64,000 nucleotides of DNA from Sycon ciliatum (GCF_964019385.1 NC_088655.1:17784690-17848689), one strand, 5' to 3'; shown: positions 37,125 through 47,792, counted from the first letter of the stretch. The notes: generated by a model from the sequence alone, not told the origin. A program made the numbers and translations.

Positions 37125-38150
37125 ATGAACGTCCTGAAAGATATCCGTTATTTTTTCTCTGCACCCGCAACACAATACAAATAGATGGCAAATTGTGCAG
37201 TTGGAGAAAATTTTAGAATTTGTCGTTCGAAGAGAACCAACGACAACGGATAGAAAGACAGTTGATAAGCTAAGGGCTTGGAAGTTGTTTACGGGCATTG
37301 AAGACTGCAGCCTGGACTAACGCGTTTTGAGCAACCTCAAGAGGGAATATTTCACATCTTCTGTCGCCAAAGTTAGGGCTGAAAAAATAAGTTACAAGTG
37401 AAAGATGTTCCCTGTTAGTAACACTTGGAATGAAAGAATCACAGCTGCAATGTTATAAGATTTCTCACTGAATCATCTCGTCCTTGGAATTTCAGCTACT
37501 TGTGCATGCTGAAACACGTCAGTACGTTCAAGTGATCGTTGTTCTCACATGTGCGTATCGCTAAATCATTTAATGGTCTCAAACTGTTCATATTTTCACC
37601 ACTCAGCCTTCCCTTGGTTATTACAGCATTCGAATTCACACTTGTTCAGCTTGATACACCGTCAGCTATCATTACTTCTGCGCACTTGTTACCTACTATA
37701 GTCGGTATCCTTCATATATAATACCTTTTAGGTTTCTCAAGTCTGGCACCTTTATTCACTTCTATGTGTACGAGGGCACCAATTGCCCAAGCTGTTTTAG
37801 GCTGCATATCTGAGCGTTATTGGTATCACATTCATTTCCGAGGGCCCTCAAAGTCTTTTCTCACCTTCCAGGAGCAATGCTGACTCATTCTGGACTCTGG
37901 TGTTTCACGAGGGGTTTGTCGCGCTGAAAACGGAGGAGAGGGAGTGTCACAATATAACCAATATACCTTATGCTGCAGACTCAGAGGGTAAAGTGATGAG
38001 ACAAAGAGCAACGACGATAAAGACCCACGGCTAGAACAGTGTCTAACGACCATGCGGCGTGAATGCCCCACGGGCCTCCGAAGTGTCGGCAAGCGTGGCC
38101 GTAACGTCAGTGTTTTACAACACCATACCCGAACAGTAATAATAATTATA
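37125..38150 (-). promoter_or_regulatory. Upstream region of POU-like gene B
   Basis: Conserved with the upstream regions of genes A and C as far as about 38110, where W-like repeat words (GAATGCCCCACGGGCCTC, GTGGCCGTAACGT) begin. An upstream open frame of 58 codons joined to the gene is better read as 5' UTR or intron. The right edge abuts the 228-bp ribozyme array at 38151. Confidence 0.45.
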
Positions 38151-38371
38151 TGATGAGTTCAAAAAGAACGAAACAGCATGCTGTCCGCAGATTGAGTATT
38201 TCGTCCTGCTCTTGTAGCAGTTGAGCACTCTTGCGTGGGGTAGTGCCTTCGATGTTTGCGTTATGCAGAGCTCACTGACTTGTTAGTTTGAGCACTCTGG
38301 CAAGGTACGTTCGCGCCTGATTGGAAATTTTTATTTCCATTGCTATCCGGTTCGGCCTCATTTCCTCTGTG

Positions 38372-38417
38372 CTGCGCTGATGAGTTCAAAAAGAACGAAA
38401 CAGCATGCTGTCCACAG
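38372..38417 (+). ncRNA. Hammerhead ribozyme, 228-bp family, unit 2
   Basis: Type I layout: stem I CTGCG, core CTGATGA, stem II GTTC/GAAC, GAAA, stem III CAGC/GCTG with a 2-nt AT loop, cleavage triplet GTC. The 3' strand of stem I reads CACAG instead of CGCAG, leaving one mismatch, so cleavage may be weakened. Confidence 0.8.
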
Positions 38418-38599
38418 ATTGAGTATTTCGCTCCTGCTCTTGTAGCAGTTGAACACTCTTGCGTGGGGTAGTGCCTTCGCTGTTTGCGTTATGCAGAGCT
38501 CACTGACTTGTTAGTTTGAGCACTCTGGCAAGGTACGTTCGGGCCAGATTGGAAATTTTTATTTCCATTGCTATCCGGTTCGGCCCCATTTCCTCTGTG

Positions 38600-38645
38600 C
38601 TGCGCTGATGAGTTGAAAACGAACGAAACAGCATGCTGTCCGCAG
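38600..38645 (+). ncRNA. Hammerhead ribozyme, 228-bp family, unit 3
   Basis: All core bases and stem I CTGCG/CGCAG are present. The fourth base of stem II's 5' strand is G instead of C (GTTG), shortening stem II to three pairs. Confidence 0.8.
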
Positions 38646-38827
38646 ATTGAGTATTTCGCTCCTCCTCTTGTAGCAGTTGAGCACTCTTGCGTGGGGTAGT
38701 GCCTTCGCTGTTTGCGTTATGCAGAGCTCACTGACTTGTCAGTTTGAGCACTCTGGCAAGGTACGTTCGGGCCTGCTTGGAAATTTTTATTTCCATTGCT
38801 ATCAGGTTCGGCCTCATTTCCTCTGTG

Positions 38828-38873
38828 CTGCGCTGATGAGTTCAAAAAGAACGAAACAGCATGCTGTCCGCAG
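38828..38873 (+). ncRNA. Hammerhead ribozyme, 228-bp family, unit 4
   Basis: Complete motif: stem I CTGCG/CGCAG, CTGATGA, stem II GTTC/GAAC, GAAA, stem III CAGC-AT-GCTG, cleavage after GTC at 38868. Confidence 0.88.
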
Positions 38874-39017
38874 ATTGAGTATTTCGCTCCTGCTCTGGAA
38901 GCAGTTGAGCACTCTTGCGTGGGATAGTGCCTTTGCTGTTGGCGTTATGCAGAGCTCACTGACTTTTCAGTTTGAGCACTCTGGCAAGGTACGTTCGGGC
39001 CTGATTGGAAATTTTTA

Positions 39018-39516
39018 ATGGAAGTTTCCGGAGGAGGAAGGAGGAAACTGTAGTTATCACCAACCCTCACCGCGCCCAGCTCACGCCGCCACGGCGTGCG
39101 ACCTGAGCTGGACGCCCTGCCCAGTATGGAACTGTCCTCAAGCCAGTCACGTATTTGGCAGCCCAGTGAGCTGTCTACCGGATCGCAGCATTTAGAAGCG
39201 CCAAATGCGGCAGTGCCAGTCTCAGGCTGGTCGCGTAGGCGGCAGGCCGGCGGGCGACCGGCAAGGCTGCATTCGCATTTGGATCACCGAAGTGATACAG
39301 GTGCTTCGACGGCACTCTGCGACGCGTCAAGGAGGCATCTGGGGCCCAGGCAGCCCGCCCGTAAGCGCACCACTGTATCAGGTATGCGCAGGTGGAGCAG
39401 CAGAGCAAGATGTGTGCCGGACACTCACCATCATCCGGTCGACTGCACGGTTGTGGGACTTTACACAGCCGTCACTCATTACTTGCTATTGCTTGCAGAA
39501 GGCCAGAATTTTTTTT
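39018..39516 (+). repeat. Split direct repeat A1
   Basis: Begins ATGGAAGTTTCCGGAGGAGG. It is nearly identical to A2 at 47094-47592, differing at a few bases (for example a G/T change near 39210). Overlapping frames of 110-150 codons exist on both strands, but the identical non-coding-like copy at the other end argues that this is terminal repeat. Confidence 0.85.
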
Positions 39517-40006
39517 GCTCTCGTTTGCTCTAAAGCTAGTTGGTTTACATGGTTTATACCCGTACCTAGTACCTGAGCATGGATCCTACTCAGCAGCGGA
39601 TCGCTGGTATTCCTCGTTTGAGACCGCGGCGACGGCAGCGTCGGCCCTGACCAACAAGCCTCGGGTGATGAGCATGCCGGCCGAAAATGCAGGCATGGAC
39701 ACTGTCGTGCATGACCAGTTTAGTTGAGTTCCTTGGAGGCGCTATGATGCCGGCCGGCGCATGTGTTGGCGCACGGGAGACGATTAGGACAATTACGGCG
39801 TGCGGAATACTTCGAGCTGGCCACAATGCTTCCTTCTTGTCCTGCCCACACGCGTACGCAGCCAGCAGCCAAACGTGTTAAAATCGATCAATCCGATGGC
39901 AATCACTGAGTGGAATTGTCATTGGCGGCTCCTATTCTGGCAAGAGAAAAACTGAATCTCGAATCTACTGGGTCGAGACCTGGCAGACTTTCAGAACCAT
40001 CGCGCC
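39517..40006 (+). other. Start of the internal region of the Ngaro-like element
   Basis: A short basic frame starts at about 39579 (MDPTQQRIAGIPRLRPRR) and stops soon after. It could be a gag start remnant. Nothing firmer is visible. Confidence 0.35.
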
Positions 40007-40246
40007 TTGCAACACGGGCTTACGCCCTCTGGGGCCCTAAGTAGTCCGACAAGAAATTCATACTGCACGGCGACAAAAAGGCAGTTGGAGCAGTCTGAAA
40101 TCCGGGACTTGCCGAAATCCAACCGTGACGGAACTAGCCCACTTCAGCCCCCGCATGGTAGCAGAGCACAAGGCTTTATCTCGCTGACTACCCATATTAC
40201 GGCCACGGACAACTCCGCTGCGGACGCTCTTTCACGCGGACGATAA
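40007..40246 (+). pseudogene. RNase H C-terminal relic of a DIRS/gypsy-type polyprotein
   Basis: The 79-codon frame ends in THITATDNSAADALSRGR and then a stop. The pattern H-I-x-x-x-D/N-x-x-A-D-x-L-S-R is the standard end of the RNase H domain in DIRS- and gypsy-type elements, where RNase H removes the RNA strand during reverse transcription. The residues before it are not convincingly RNase H and the catalytic DEDD set is not visible, so only the tail survives. It lies between A1 and B1, where a Ngaro element should carry its RT/RNase H frame. Confidence 0.6.
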
Positions 40247-40427
40247 GTCCATTTCCTCTCATCGGCTCCCTAATCCAGCTGCTGGACTCGGCTTAGTCCC
40301 GAACTCATGCTATGCGGGAGCAACTAATCATGGCAGCAAACCGGCTGAACTTCTTCTCAACCAATGCGTGCCTCCTTTTTCATTCGCTGTGTAGTCTATC
40401 TCTCTCAGCACACGTGGGTAAGCACGC

Positions 40428-40540
40428 AAGCACACACACACCCACGCACACGCATACATACATACATACACACATACATACATACCTACATACACACACA
40501 CACACACACACACACATACTCTCTCTCTCTCTCTCTCTTT
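40428..40540. repeat. Compound (CA)n / (CATA)n / (CT)n microsatellite
   Basis: Runs of ACACAC, CATACATA, ACACAC and CTCTCT follow one another inside the Ngaro-like element. They create spurious frames rich in T-H and V-C. Confidence 0.9.
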
Positions 40541-41099
40541 AACCTCCTCTCCTCCATCCCTCACCCTGCTTCGCCTCTAAGTGCTGTCGCTCCCCTCCCC
40601 TTCCTACTCGTACTAGGCGGCATTACACCAAGTCTCAGCATGAGGGGTCTACTTTGTTGTTTTGGGGCTTTGTTTGGACATGGCGAGCTGTTATCTTTTT
40701 CCTTGCGGCTGTCGTCGCTGTTGCCATTGTTGTTTAGATACCACGGCGAGCCGGCAGTAAGTGCCGGTGTTGGCAGGCTGGCGACCTTGTCTTACTTTCA
40801 GTAATTAACACTGTACCCGAGGTGCGACGGATTAATCCGTCACGACCGCGCAGGGCATATTGCAGACACGCGTATGTGCGTTACACACACACACTCACAC
40901 ATTACTAGGCGCACCCGGCGGGCAGGGCGATTGGCCCATGCTGCTTATTCAGTTGTACTAGCGGAGGCAGGGGCGATTCCCCTTCGTAATCGCCCGTGCG
41001 GCGGAATACCCGGCGGCCTGATACGGCGGCGGTGCGAGCAAATGCAGGGGTCGTTCCCTTTTGAGCTCTGTTTGTGGCGGCGGCAGAGGCAGGGGCAGC

Positions 41100-41300
41100 G
41101 CCCCCAGCCCATGCGGCGGTTGACCCGGCGGCCCGACATGGCAGTTGACCCAGCGGTCCGATATGGCAACTGACCCGGCGGTCTGATATGGCGGCTGACC
41201 CAGCGGTCTGATATGGCGGCGGCTGACCCAGCGGTCTGATATGGCGGCTGACCCAGCGGTCTGATATGGCGGCTGACCCAGCGGTCTGATACGGCGGCTA
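41100..41300. repeat. Minisatellite of about 27 bp, about 8 copies
   Basis: The words CTGACCCAGCGGTCTGATA and TGGCGG repeat head to tail with small variants. It lies inside the Ngaro-like internal region. Confidence 0.8.
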
Positions 41301-41309
41301 TGCGAGCAA

Positions 41310-42680
41310 ATGCAGGGGCAGCGCCCCTTTGCGCGTGTTGTTTGCGGCGGCATTGGTCAAGGCAGGGGCAGCGCGCCTCGCCTGGGTGGCGTTATGCCCG
41401 GCGCTGCGGCTATGTTTGCAAAACGCAGGGGCCGCTTTCCTTTGAGCTTTGTATGTTCACAGCTTTGTTTGCAATATTCAGGGGCAGCTCCCCTTGGGGC
41501 CTGGTACAGTTATGTTTGCAAAAAGCAGGGGCAACTCCCCTCCGAGCCTTGTATGTAATCGTTTACAGCGATGCTTGCAGAAAGCAGGGGCAGCTCCCCT
41601 TAGTGCGTGGTATGTTTACAGCTATGTTTGCGAGGAAGAAACAAAAAAAAAGGGCTTGGAGCTGGGTATGTTTACGGCCACGTTTGCAAAATGCAGGGGT
41701 AGCTCTCCTTGGACCTTTAGCTAGTTGACAGCTACGCGACAAAATGCAGGGACAGCTCCCCTTGGAGCTTTGGATGTTTACAGCTATGTTTGCAAAATGC
41801 AGGGGCAGCTCCCCTTGGAGCTTTAACTAGTTTACAGCTGTGCGGACAAAATGCAGGGGCAGCACTCCTTGAAACTTTGGATGTTTACCACTATGTTGGC
41901 TAAATGCAGGGGCAGTTCCCCTTGGGGCTTGGATGTTTACAGCCAGGTTTGCAAAATGCAGGGGTAGCTCCCCTCAGAGCGTTGTAGGTTTACAGCTAGG
42001 TTTGCCAAATGCAGGGGCAGCTCCCCTTGGAACTTTGGATGTTTACAGCTATATTTGCAAATACAGGGGCAGCTCCCCTTGGAGCCTTCTACGTTTACAA
42101 CTATGTTTGCAAAATGCAGGGGCAGCTCCCCTTTGAGCTTCGTAGGTTTACTGCTAGGTTTGCAAAACGCAGGGGTAGCTCCCCTTTGGAGCTTTGGATG
42201 TTTACAGCTATGCTTGCAAACTGCAGGGGCAGCTCCCCTGGGAGCTTTTGAAGTTGGATGTTTACACGTGTGGTCGCAAAATGCAGGGGCAGCTCCCCTG
42301 GGAGCTTTGGATGTTTACAGCTATGTTTGCAAATGCAGGGTCAGCCCCCCTTGGAGCCTTGGATGCTTACAACTATGTGTGCAAAATGCAGGGACAGCTT
42401 CCCTTTGAGCTTTGTTGGTTTACAGCTAGGTTTGCAAAACGCAGGGGTAGCTCCCCTGAGCTTTGGATGTTTATAGCTATGCTTGCAAAATGCAGGGGCA
42501 GCTCCCCTTGGAGCCTTGGAAGTTTACAGCTATGTTTGGAAAATGCAGGGGCAGCTCCCCTGGGAGCATTGGATGTGTACAGCTATGTTTGCAAAATGCA
42601 GGGGCATTTCCCCTTGGAGCTTGGTATATTTACAGCTAGGCTTGCAAAATGCAGGGGCAGCTCACCCTCGGAGCGTGGTT
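41310..42680. repeat. 53-bp minisatellite, about 25 copies, with palindromic GGGGCAGCTCCCC core
   Basis: The unit has TTTACAGCTATGTTTGC, AAAATGCAGGGGCAGCTCCC and CTTGGAGCTTTGGATG. Spacing of the core at 41801, 41855, 41908, 41960 and 42013 gives 52-54 bp. Each unit carries a GGGGNAGCTCCCC palindrome. Long frames occur on the plus strand but in all registers, so no protein is called. Confidence 0.9.
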
Positions 42681-42934
42681 TGTTTGCAGCTGAGATGGGG
42701 AGTGCAACCGAAGATCTCCTTTCGAGCTTGCTTGTTCGCATTTGCTTGTTAGCACCGTAGCTCGGGCACCCAGCAGGTCCTGACTGGCCTCTCGCGCATA
42801 CTCCCGGCCACATTTATTGCCTGTTGCAGGAAAAGGGGCCTCACCCCATATTTTTTTGGACGATCGGCGGGCGGGAAGCCGTCATCGACGTAAGAGGCAA
42901 AATACAAGAATAACTGAGAAACTAATAATTGTAT

Positions 42935-43850
42935 ACAACGCGCCAACCCTTTGGCTCTGTTGTCGGCTCTGCGGGGGGCACCCAGGTATCCCCCTCGTGC
43001 GAACACCACCCGTGGAAGCGGAAAAGTTGTGACGGCGTATTCAGTAGTGCCCAGCACCAGCAGGACCTACCAATCAGGGGAAAGCCTAGCAGTCCTTCAT
43101 GGCAATCCCCTTGGTAGACCCCCTCAAGCTGACACAGGATCTGGCCACCAGGAAGGGGCCTGGACGGCAGCTCCAGGTCACCGGAAGGTGGTCAGGGTTG
43201 ACCCGCAAGAGATGCATGTGCGGTGGAGCCTGTAACTAAACGGCCACCCCTTGGGGCCAGAGAAAGTGGTCTTGAGGGGCAGGTGGTCCTTAGTTGGAGG
43301 CTTGCACCGCAAACTATGAATGTGAGACCGTCCGTGCCCGGCGAAGGTGTCCATAGTACAAGGCGGGTAGCTAGTCACACTTGTATCCAACACGACAGCC
43401 CTTCGGCTGTTGTCTGCCCGGCTTGGGGCGCCCAGGTATCCCCCCGTGCGAACACTACCCGCGGAAGCTGACAAGTCGTCAGCGTATTCAGTAGTGCCCA
43501 GCACCAGCAGGAGCTACCAACCAGGGGAAAGCCTAGCAGTCCTTCATGGCAATGCCCTTGGTAGACGCCCTCAAGCTGACACAGGATCTGGCGGCCAGGA
43601 AGGTGCCCGGACGGCAGCTCCAGGCCGCGGAAGGTGGTCAGGGTTGACCCGCAAGAGATACAGGTGCGGTTGAGCCTGTGGCTAACGACCACCCCTTGGG
43701 GCCAGAGAAAGCGGTCCTTAGTGGCAGGTGGTCCTTGGCTGCAGGCTTGCACCGCACAACCAATATGAATGTGAGACCGTCCGTGCCCGGCGAAGTGGTC
43801 CGTAGTACCAGACTGGTCGCTGGTCACAGTGGTCTTTAGCTACTGGTTTC
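42935..43850. repeat. 450-bp tandem duplication
   Basis: Copy 1 (about 42940-43390) and copy 2 (about 43391-43850) share CCCAGGTATCCCCC at 42981 and 43431, AGTAGTGCCCAGCACCAGCA, CCTAGCAGTCCTTCATGGCA and GTGAGACCGTCCGTGCCCGG. It is internal to the Ngaro-like element and has no recognisable protein. Confidence 0.85.
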
Positions 43851-44101
43851 ACTGTATACCGAATCAGGCATGACATCACAGGTCTACAGCGAACAGCACA
43901 GAGATCGACGGGACCAAGAATAGGGGATAGCGTGCGGCGAGGCCACCCCCATTATTTTTGGGAGGCACGGCTTCATGTTAGAGCAGTAAATTGCAGTTAG
44001 GGACTCAGCTGAGTCAAGCTGGACTCAGCGTGTCAAGTTTGGCATAATACAATAAGCACGCTATCCCCAAACAGTTGTGTGGTTATGGGGCTGTTAAGTG
44101 A

Positions 44102-44109
44102 TGACGTCA
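44102..44109. promoter_or_regulatory. CRE/ATF-type palindrome TGACGTCA in the left TIR
   Basis: The full palindromic cAMP-response-element word TGACGTCA lies 15 bases from the left end. The right TIR keeps it at 47019-47026. It may be a promoter element of the transposon or part of a transposase site; no further evidence. Confidence 0.35.
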
Positions 44110-44603
44110 CAGTTCCTTCGATACGCATAGCAACGATCCCACTGGGGACAAACAAAAGTAGCGTCGTCTCCACCGAACCAGTTGTCACTGGCAACATATA
44201 GGAATCGTGTACATTTCTTCGTTTCTTCTTTGCTGTTTTCAGTGAGTGTTTTGTTTTCTCTTTGTCCGTGGTCTCGACGGTGTTGTCGTGCTCATTACCT
44301 TACTGAGACGTCTCTTGTGACTGTAGCCAGTGTCACGGACGATTTTATTGGCGTGACGAGGTAGATCGCCGAGATCGAGCATGAAAAACGCTCTGCATTA
44401 GTAGCTCCTGTAGAATGTTTTCTGGGATGGCGTATCGATGGTCAACAAAGCCAAGGTGCAAGACAGCATGAGAGATCGTGTAAACGATGTGAACTCCAAA
44501 AGGTTAGCTCCTGAACAAGTGGAAAGATATGTGTATTTACAAACTCTCTCTTCATCCATCGATTGCCGCTATGCATTGCATTTTGTCTTCACAGATAATC
44601 TGG

Positions 44604-44757
44604 ACAAATAAATTATATTGTAACTGGAGAGTGCAATCGTGCTTGGGACCCATCCCAATGTCATCACATGGCTGTGGTGACTAGTGTATACCTGGGAGAG
44701 TTTTCCTCAACTGAGACGGAGTGTAGGTGGATGGATTATGAGAAATGCGAAGATGTG
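44604..44757 (+). pseudogene. Possible zinc-binding (SWIM/CxHH-like) exon of the transposon protein
   Basis: One frame reads SGQINYIVTGECNRAWDPSQ followed by CHHMAVVTSVYLGEF and TECRWM. It ends at a GTAAGT splice donor at about 44758. A C-x(n)-C-H-H-M-A pattern followed by hydrophobic residues resembles the zinc-binding segment ahead of YqaJ-type nuclease domains in eukaryotic transposons. The frame is short and stops just upstream, so it may be an exon or a relic. Assignment rests on pattern memory only. Confidence 0.4.
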
Positions 44758-46118
44758 GAGTAAGTTGTGTCGAAGAAATGTGTAATAAAATAAAATTTAC
44801 TTTACACTCAAAACATACACTGTACATGTACATGCAACATCATGATAATGATTCCATCGTCATATCTTCGCAACAGGTACGCCATACGCACCGAATACAT
44901 GGTGTGTGTGCACGCGCGCACTTGCGTGCGCACGTACATGCACACACTCTCGTACGTGGCCGAGTTGGCCGGATGAACAGACCACGCATTTGCACGAGGT
45001 GTCCGTCATGTCAATGGAATGCTGTACTTTATGACTTTATTCCAAAATAGTATGTCTTGCCCCTGCCAAATGGAGTTTTGTCTATGCTCAGCGGGTATCG
45101 GGCCATGACACCACACTGCAGTCAGCGCTGAAATTAAAATAGCACTTCATGGATTATTTTAACTAGTTTCCTTTGCGTTTACTTTGTCGAGCCCGTGGTT
45201 TCATTTCTGTGTTCTGTTATGATTGGCCTCTGGAAATAATCGGAGTGGATGTCATTTTTGTCATATGTGTGTGCCTTGTGCAACAGGTTAAAGGCTAGAT
45301 TCACTTCACACTCGGCGTGTGGGACCTGATAACGTCTTGGTTGGATGGGTGATCAAGGATGATACTACTCGGCACACCAATGTACATGTCAATGTAATTT
45401 TTACTTTTTCAGAGCTGAACTATTTACGTCTTGATGCTTACTTCGGTGCTAGCGTGTTTCCCCCGGATTATTTCTATCATCATGCGTGTTCTTGGGCTGA
45501 GCGAGCACATGCACGAGTGTGTAGCTATAACCCTGTGTATCTTTGGTTACACTTTGTTCTGCAATGCATGTACATGTACCTTGTAACAGTATGTGCTTGC
45601 ACTGCTTTGTGTGGCCTGTGTATTTCAGGACTATTCAGTGCATTAGACCAAGGTTGGTTTGGTTGCCGGATGATCTCTTGTTGCGTCGCTCTGTGTTTTG
45701 TATTCATAAATTTTTGGGCTTGATAATTGAGCTGGTGTGTGGTTCCCAATATGAAAACATCATGCTGGTGCTCTGTGTTTCGATTATCGACTGCCCGAGC
45801 AGTCGCGATTCATTACCAGAACGGTCAATTCTGTAGTCTCTTGACGTGTTTGTCTTTTTGTGTTTTCGCCAGGGAATTAGCGGTGACGTTGCACATAGAA
45901 CGGCAGTGTTGCGTCACTGGACGACCCTGCCTCTGTATCTGACTTCATTTCCCCAGGATCTGGTGCAGATACACCAGACAGTCACTTCCTGTAAACACGC
46001 AAACAGCAAAAGAAGAGATCCCGCAAATCAGGAAAAACCGTTGTGGAAAATATCGAGTAGATCTTACACCATTCAATAATCTGGAGTAATTACAGTGAGA
46101 CAAACACTTCAAACAGTG

Positions 46119-46119
<1 letters not shown>

Positions 46120-46187
<68 letters not shown>

Positions 46188-46199
46188 TCTCTCTCTCTC
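46120..46199. repeat. (CT)n microsatellite with an internal (CG)n block
   Basis: A nearly pure CT tract is interrupted by CGCGCGCGCGCG at about 46174-46186. The alternating CG block is a potential Z-DNA former. Confidence 0.95.
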
Positions 46200-46228
46200 C
46201 ATCCTTCCAAAATACCCTGTACCAATTC

Positions 46229-46493
46229 CCTACAGTCCATTTCAAAACTATAGACGCATAGGGTTTTTGAAATATTTCAAATTTGGCTGGGACTTTTTGA
46301 GAATAGTTTTCGGAATATTGCTCAGGACCGCTCCACAATTACTCTCATAATAATAGTTTCTAAACGATTGGATAACAGACGCCCAATTTGGAAAAATTTA
46401 TGCACAAAGTGATCACAGATTTTATGTGGTATAGATGCTGGCATAACGGTTTTTGCCTAGGTACGCGTCTATAGTTTTGAAATGGACTATGGA
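46229..46493. mobile_element. Small MITE nested in the DNA transposon
   Basis: The arms at about 46229-46262 and 46460-46493 are inverted copies sharing AGTCCATTTCAAAACTATAG and ACGC. The interior is AT-rich without a frame. Confidence 0.65.
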
Positions 46494-47093
46494 ATTATTT
46501 TATTTTATAATATCAGGACATCATTCTGAACATAATAACTTCTTCCATGGGTCTTCAATCACCACGGAGGGCGAGAATATATCTAAGTCATGCAGTTTAC
46601 GGGAGGTGCGAGCTGTCATGGATATAGAGGCTGATTTTGTGCCAGCGTGAGGGCAGAGACAGAAAGAAGACACTGATTTCTTGAACAACTCACCTGCATA
46701 TAATCGAATCCACAAGGGAGCGCTCGTACTTTGATCCATCAGGACGTGAAGAATCTTCAAAGCACTCTCAAACACGGAGTTTTACAGTGGGCAGCCAATT
46801 TCACAGCCATTATGAAGGCCCTCGACGACTACAGGAGATTTGTAGAGGAAAGAACAAGGAGTAAAGAGCGACAACAATCGCTTGAAGAAAAAGCAAAGAA
46901 AAACTGTTCTCTCTCCAGTCATTTAGATGCTGTTGCCCTTGACAACTGGTTCCATCCAGAGGACGCGACTTTTGTTTGTCCCCAGTGCTCTCCGTTGCTA
47001 TGCGTATCGAAGGGGCCGTGACGTCACACTTAACAGCCCCATTGTGTGAGTGTATATGCAGGAGCCCGCGGTCACGTGAGGGGGGAGTGATAA

Positions 47094-47592
47094 ATGGAAG
47101 TTTCCGGAGGAGGAAGGAGGAAACTGTAGTTATCACCAACCCTCACCGCGCCCAGCTCACGCCGCCACGGCGTGCGACCTGAGCTGGACGCCCTGCCCAG
47201 TATGGAACTGTCCTCAAGCCAGTCACGTATTTGGCAGCCCAGTGAGCTGTCTACCGGATCGCAGCATTTAGAAGCGCCAAATGCGGCAGGGCCAGTCTCA
47301 GGCTGGTCGCGTAGGCGGCAGGCCGGCGGGCGACCGGCAAGGCTGCATTCGCATTTGGATCACCGAAGTGATACAGGTGCTTCGACGGCACTCTGTGACG
47401 CGTCAAGGAGGCATCTGGGGCCCAGGCAGCCCGCCCGTAAGCGCACCACTGTATCAGGTATGCGCAGGTGGAGCAGCAGAGCAAGATGTGTGCCGGACAC
47501 TCACCATCATCCGGTCGACTGCACGGTTGTGGGACTTTACACAGCCGTCACTCATTACTTGCTATTGCTTGCAGAAGGCCAGAATTTTTTTT
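47094..47592 (+). repeat. Split direct repeat A2
   Basis: Second copy of A1, starting ATGGAAGTTTCCGG and ending at the AGAATTTTTTTT tract, immediately after B1. Confidence 0.85.
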
Positions 47593-47617
47593 CTTTTTTC
47601 GCTCTTTCCCTTCTTCC

Positions 47618-47792
47618 AGGCACGGCTTCATGTTAGAGCAGTAAATTGCAGTTAGGGACTCAGCTGAGTCAAGCTGGACTCAGCGTGTCAAGTTTGGCAT
47701 AATACAATAAGCACGCTATCCCCAAACAGTTGTGTGGTTATTGTGTGAGTGTATATGCAGGAGCCCGCGGTCACGTGAGGGGGGAGTGATAA
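47618..47792 (+). repeat. Split direct repeat B2 (uninterrupted)
   Basis: Starts AGGCACGGCTTCATG and ends GGGGGAGTGATAA. It gives the empty-site sequence for the DNA transposon in B1 (GTGGTTATTGTGTG). Confidence 0.85.

Larger units (their letters stand above)
38151..39017 (+). mobile_element. 228-bp hammerhead tandem array, left part (3.8 units)
   Basis: Head-to-tail units spaced exactly 228 bp (hammerhead starts at 38372, 38600 and 38828, plus a 5'-truncated one at 38151). Each unit contains TTTCCATTGCTATC, GGTTCGGCCTCATTTCC, the hammerhead and a CTCTTGCGTGGG block. Because 228 is 3 x 76, open frames of 100-150 codons run through units. No domain is recognisable, so no protein is called. 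The array breaks at 39017 inside a unit and resumes at the next base of the unit at 47793. Confidence 0.9.
44087..47040. mobile_element. DNA transposon with ~112-bp TIRs and AT target duplication (ISL2EU-like)
   Basis: The TIRs at 44087-44200 and 46927-47040 begin GGGGCTGTTAAGTG and share TTCGATACGCATAGCAACG, CACTGGGGACAAACAAAAGT and AACCAGTTGTCA. The uninterrupted B2 copy shows that only the dinucleotide AT is duplicated (44085-44086 and 47041-47042). A 2-bp AT duplication is what I recall for ISL2EU elements, whose proteins pair a Cys/His zinc-binding segment with a YqaJ-type nuclease. A possible zinc-binding exon lies at 44604-44757. The nuclease itself was not recognised. Confidence 0.7.
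43973..47093 (+). repeat. Split direct repeat B1 (interrupted by a DNA transposon)
   Basis: B1 occupies 43973-44086 and 47043-47093. B2 at 47618-47792 shows the uninterrupted sequence. The interruption is the transposon at 44087-47040 plus one copy of its AT target duplication. Confidence 0.85.
39018..47792 (+). mobile_element. DIRS-order (Ngaro-like) retroelement with split direct repeats, inserted in the 228-bp array
   Basis: The architecture is A1 - internal - B1 - A2 - B2. A1 (39018-39516) equals A2 (47094-47592). B1 (43973-47093, interrupted by a DNA transposon at 44087-47040) equals B2 (47618-47792). Split direct repeats of this order are the hallmark of Ngaro-type DIRS elements. The element sits between consecutive bases of a 228-bp unit with no target-site duplication, as expected for tyrosine-recombinase integration. 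Internally only an RNase H C-terminal relic was recognised. No intact RT or tyrosine recombinase was seen, so this is probably a non-autonomous or decayed copy swollen with minisatellites. Confidence 0.8.

Noticed and set aside
37125-37298. 58-codon N-terminal extension of POU-like gene B (and equivalents in A and C)
   Set aside because: A conserved CTTTCAG acceptor-like word precedes the inner ATG, and the extension is Cys/Leu-rich and poorly conserved, so it is more likely 5' UTR or intron.
39096-39576. Arg-rich 145-codon frame in A1, repeated at 47172-47636
   Set aside because: It lies in the terminal split direct repeat, overlaps other open frames on both strands and has no recognisable domain.
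41300-42760. Cys/Gly-rich frames of 142-188 codons resembling a repeat protein
   Set aside because: The 53-bp unit is not a multiple of three, so the apparent repeats come from alternating frames of a minisatellite.
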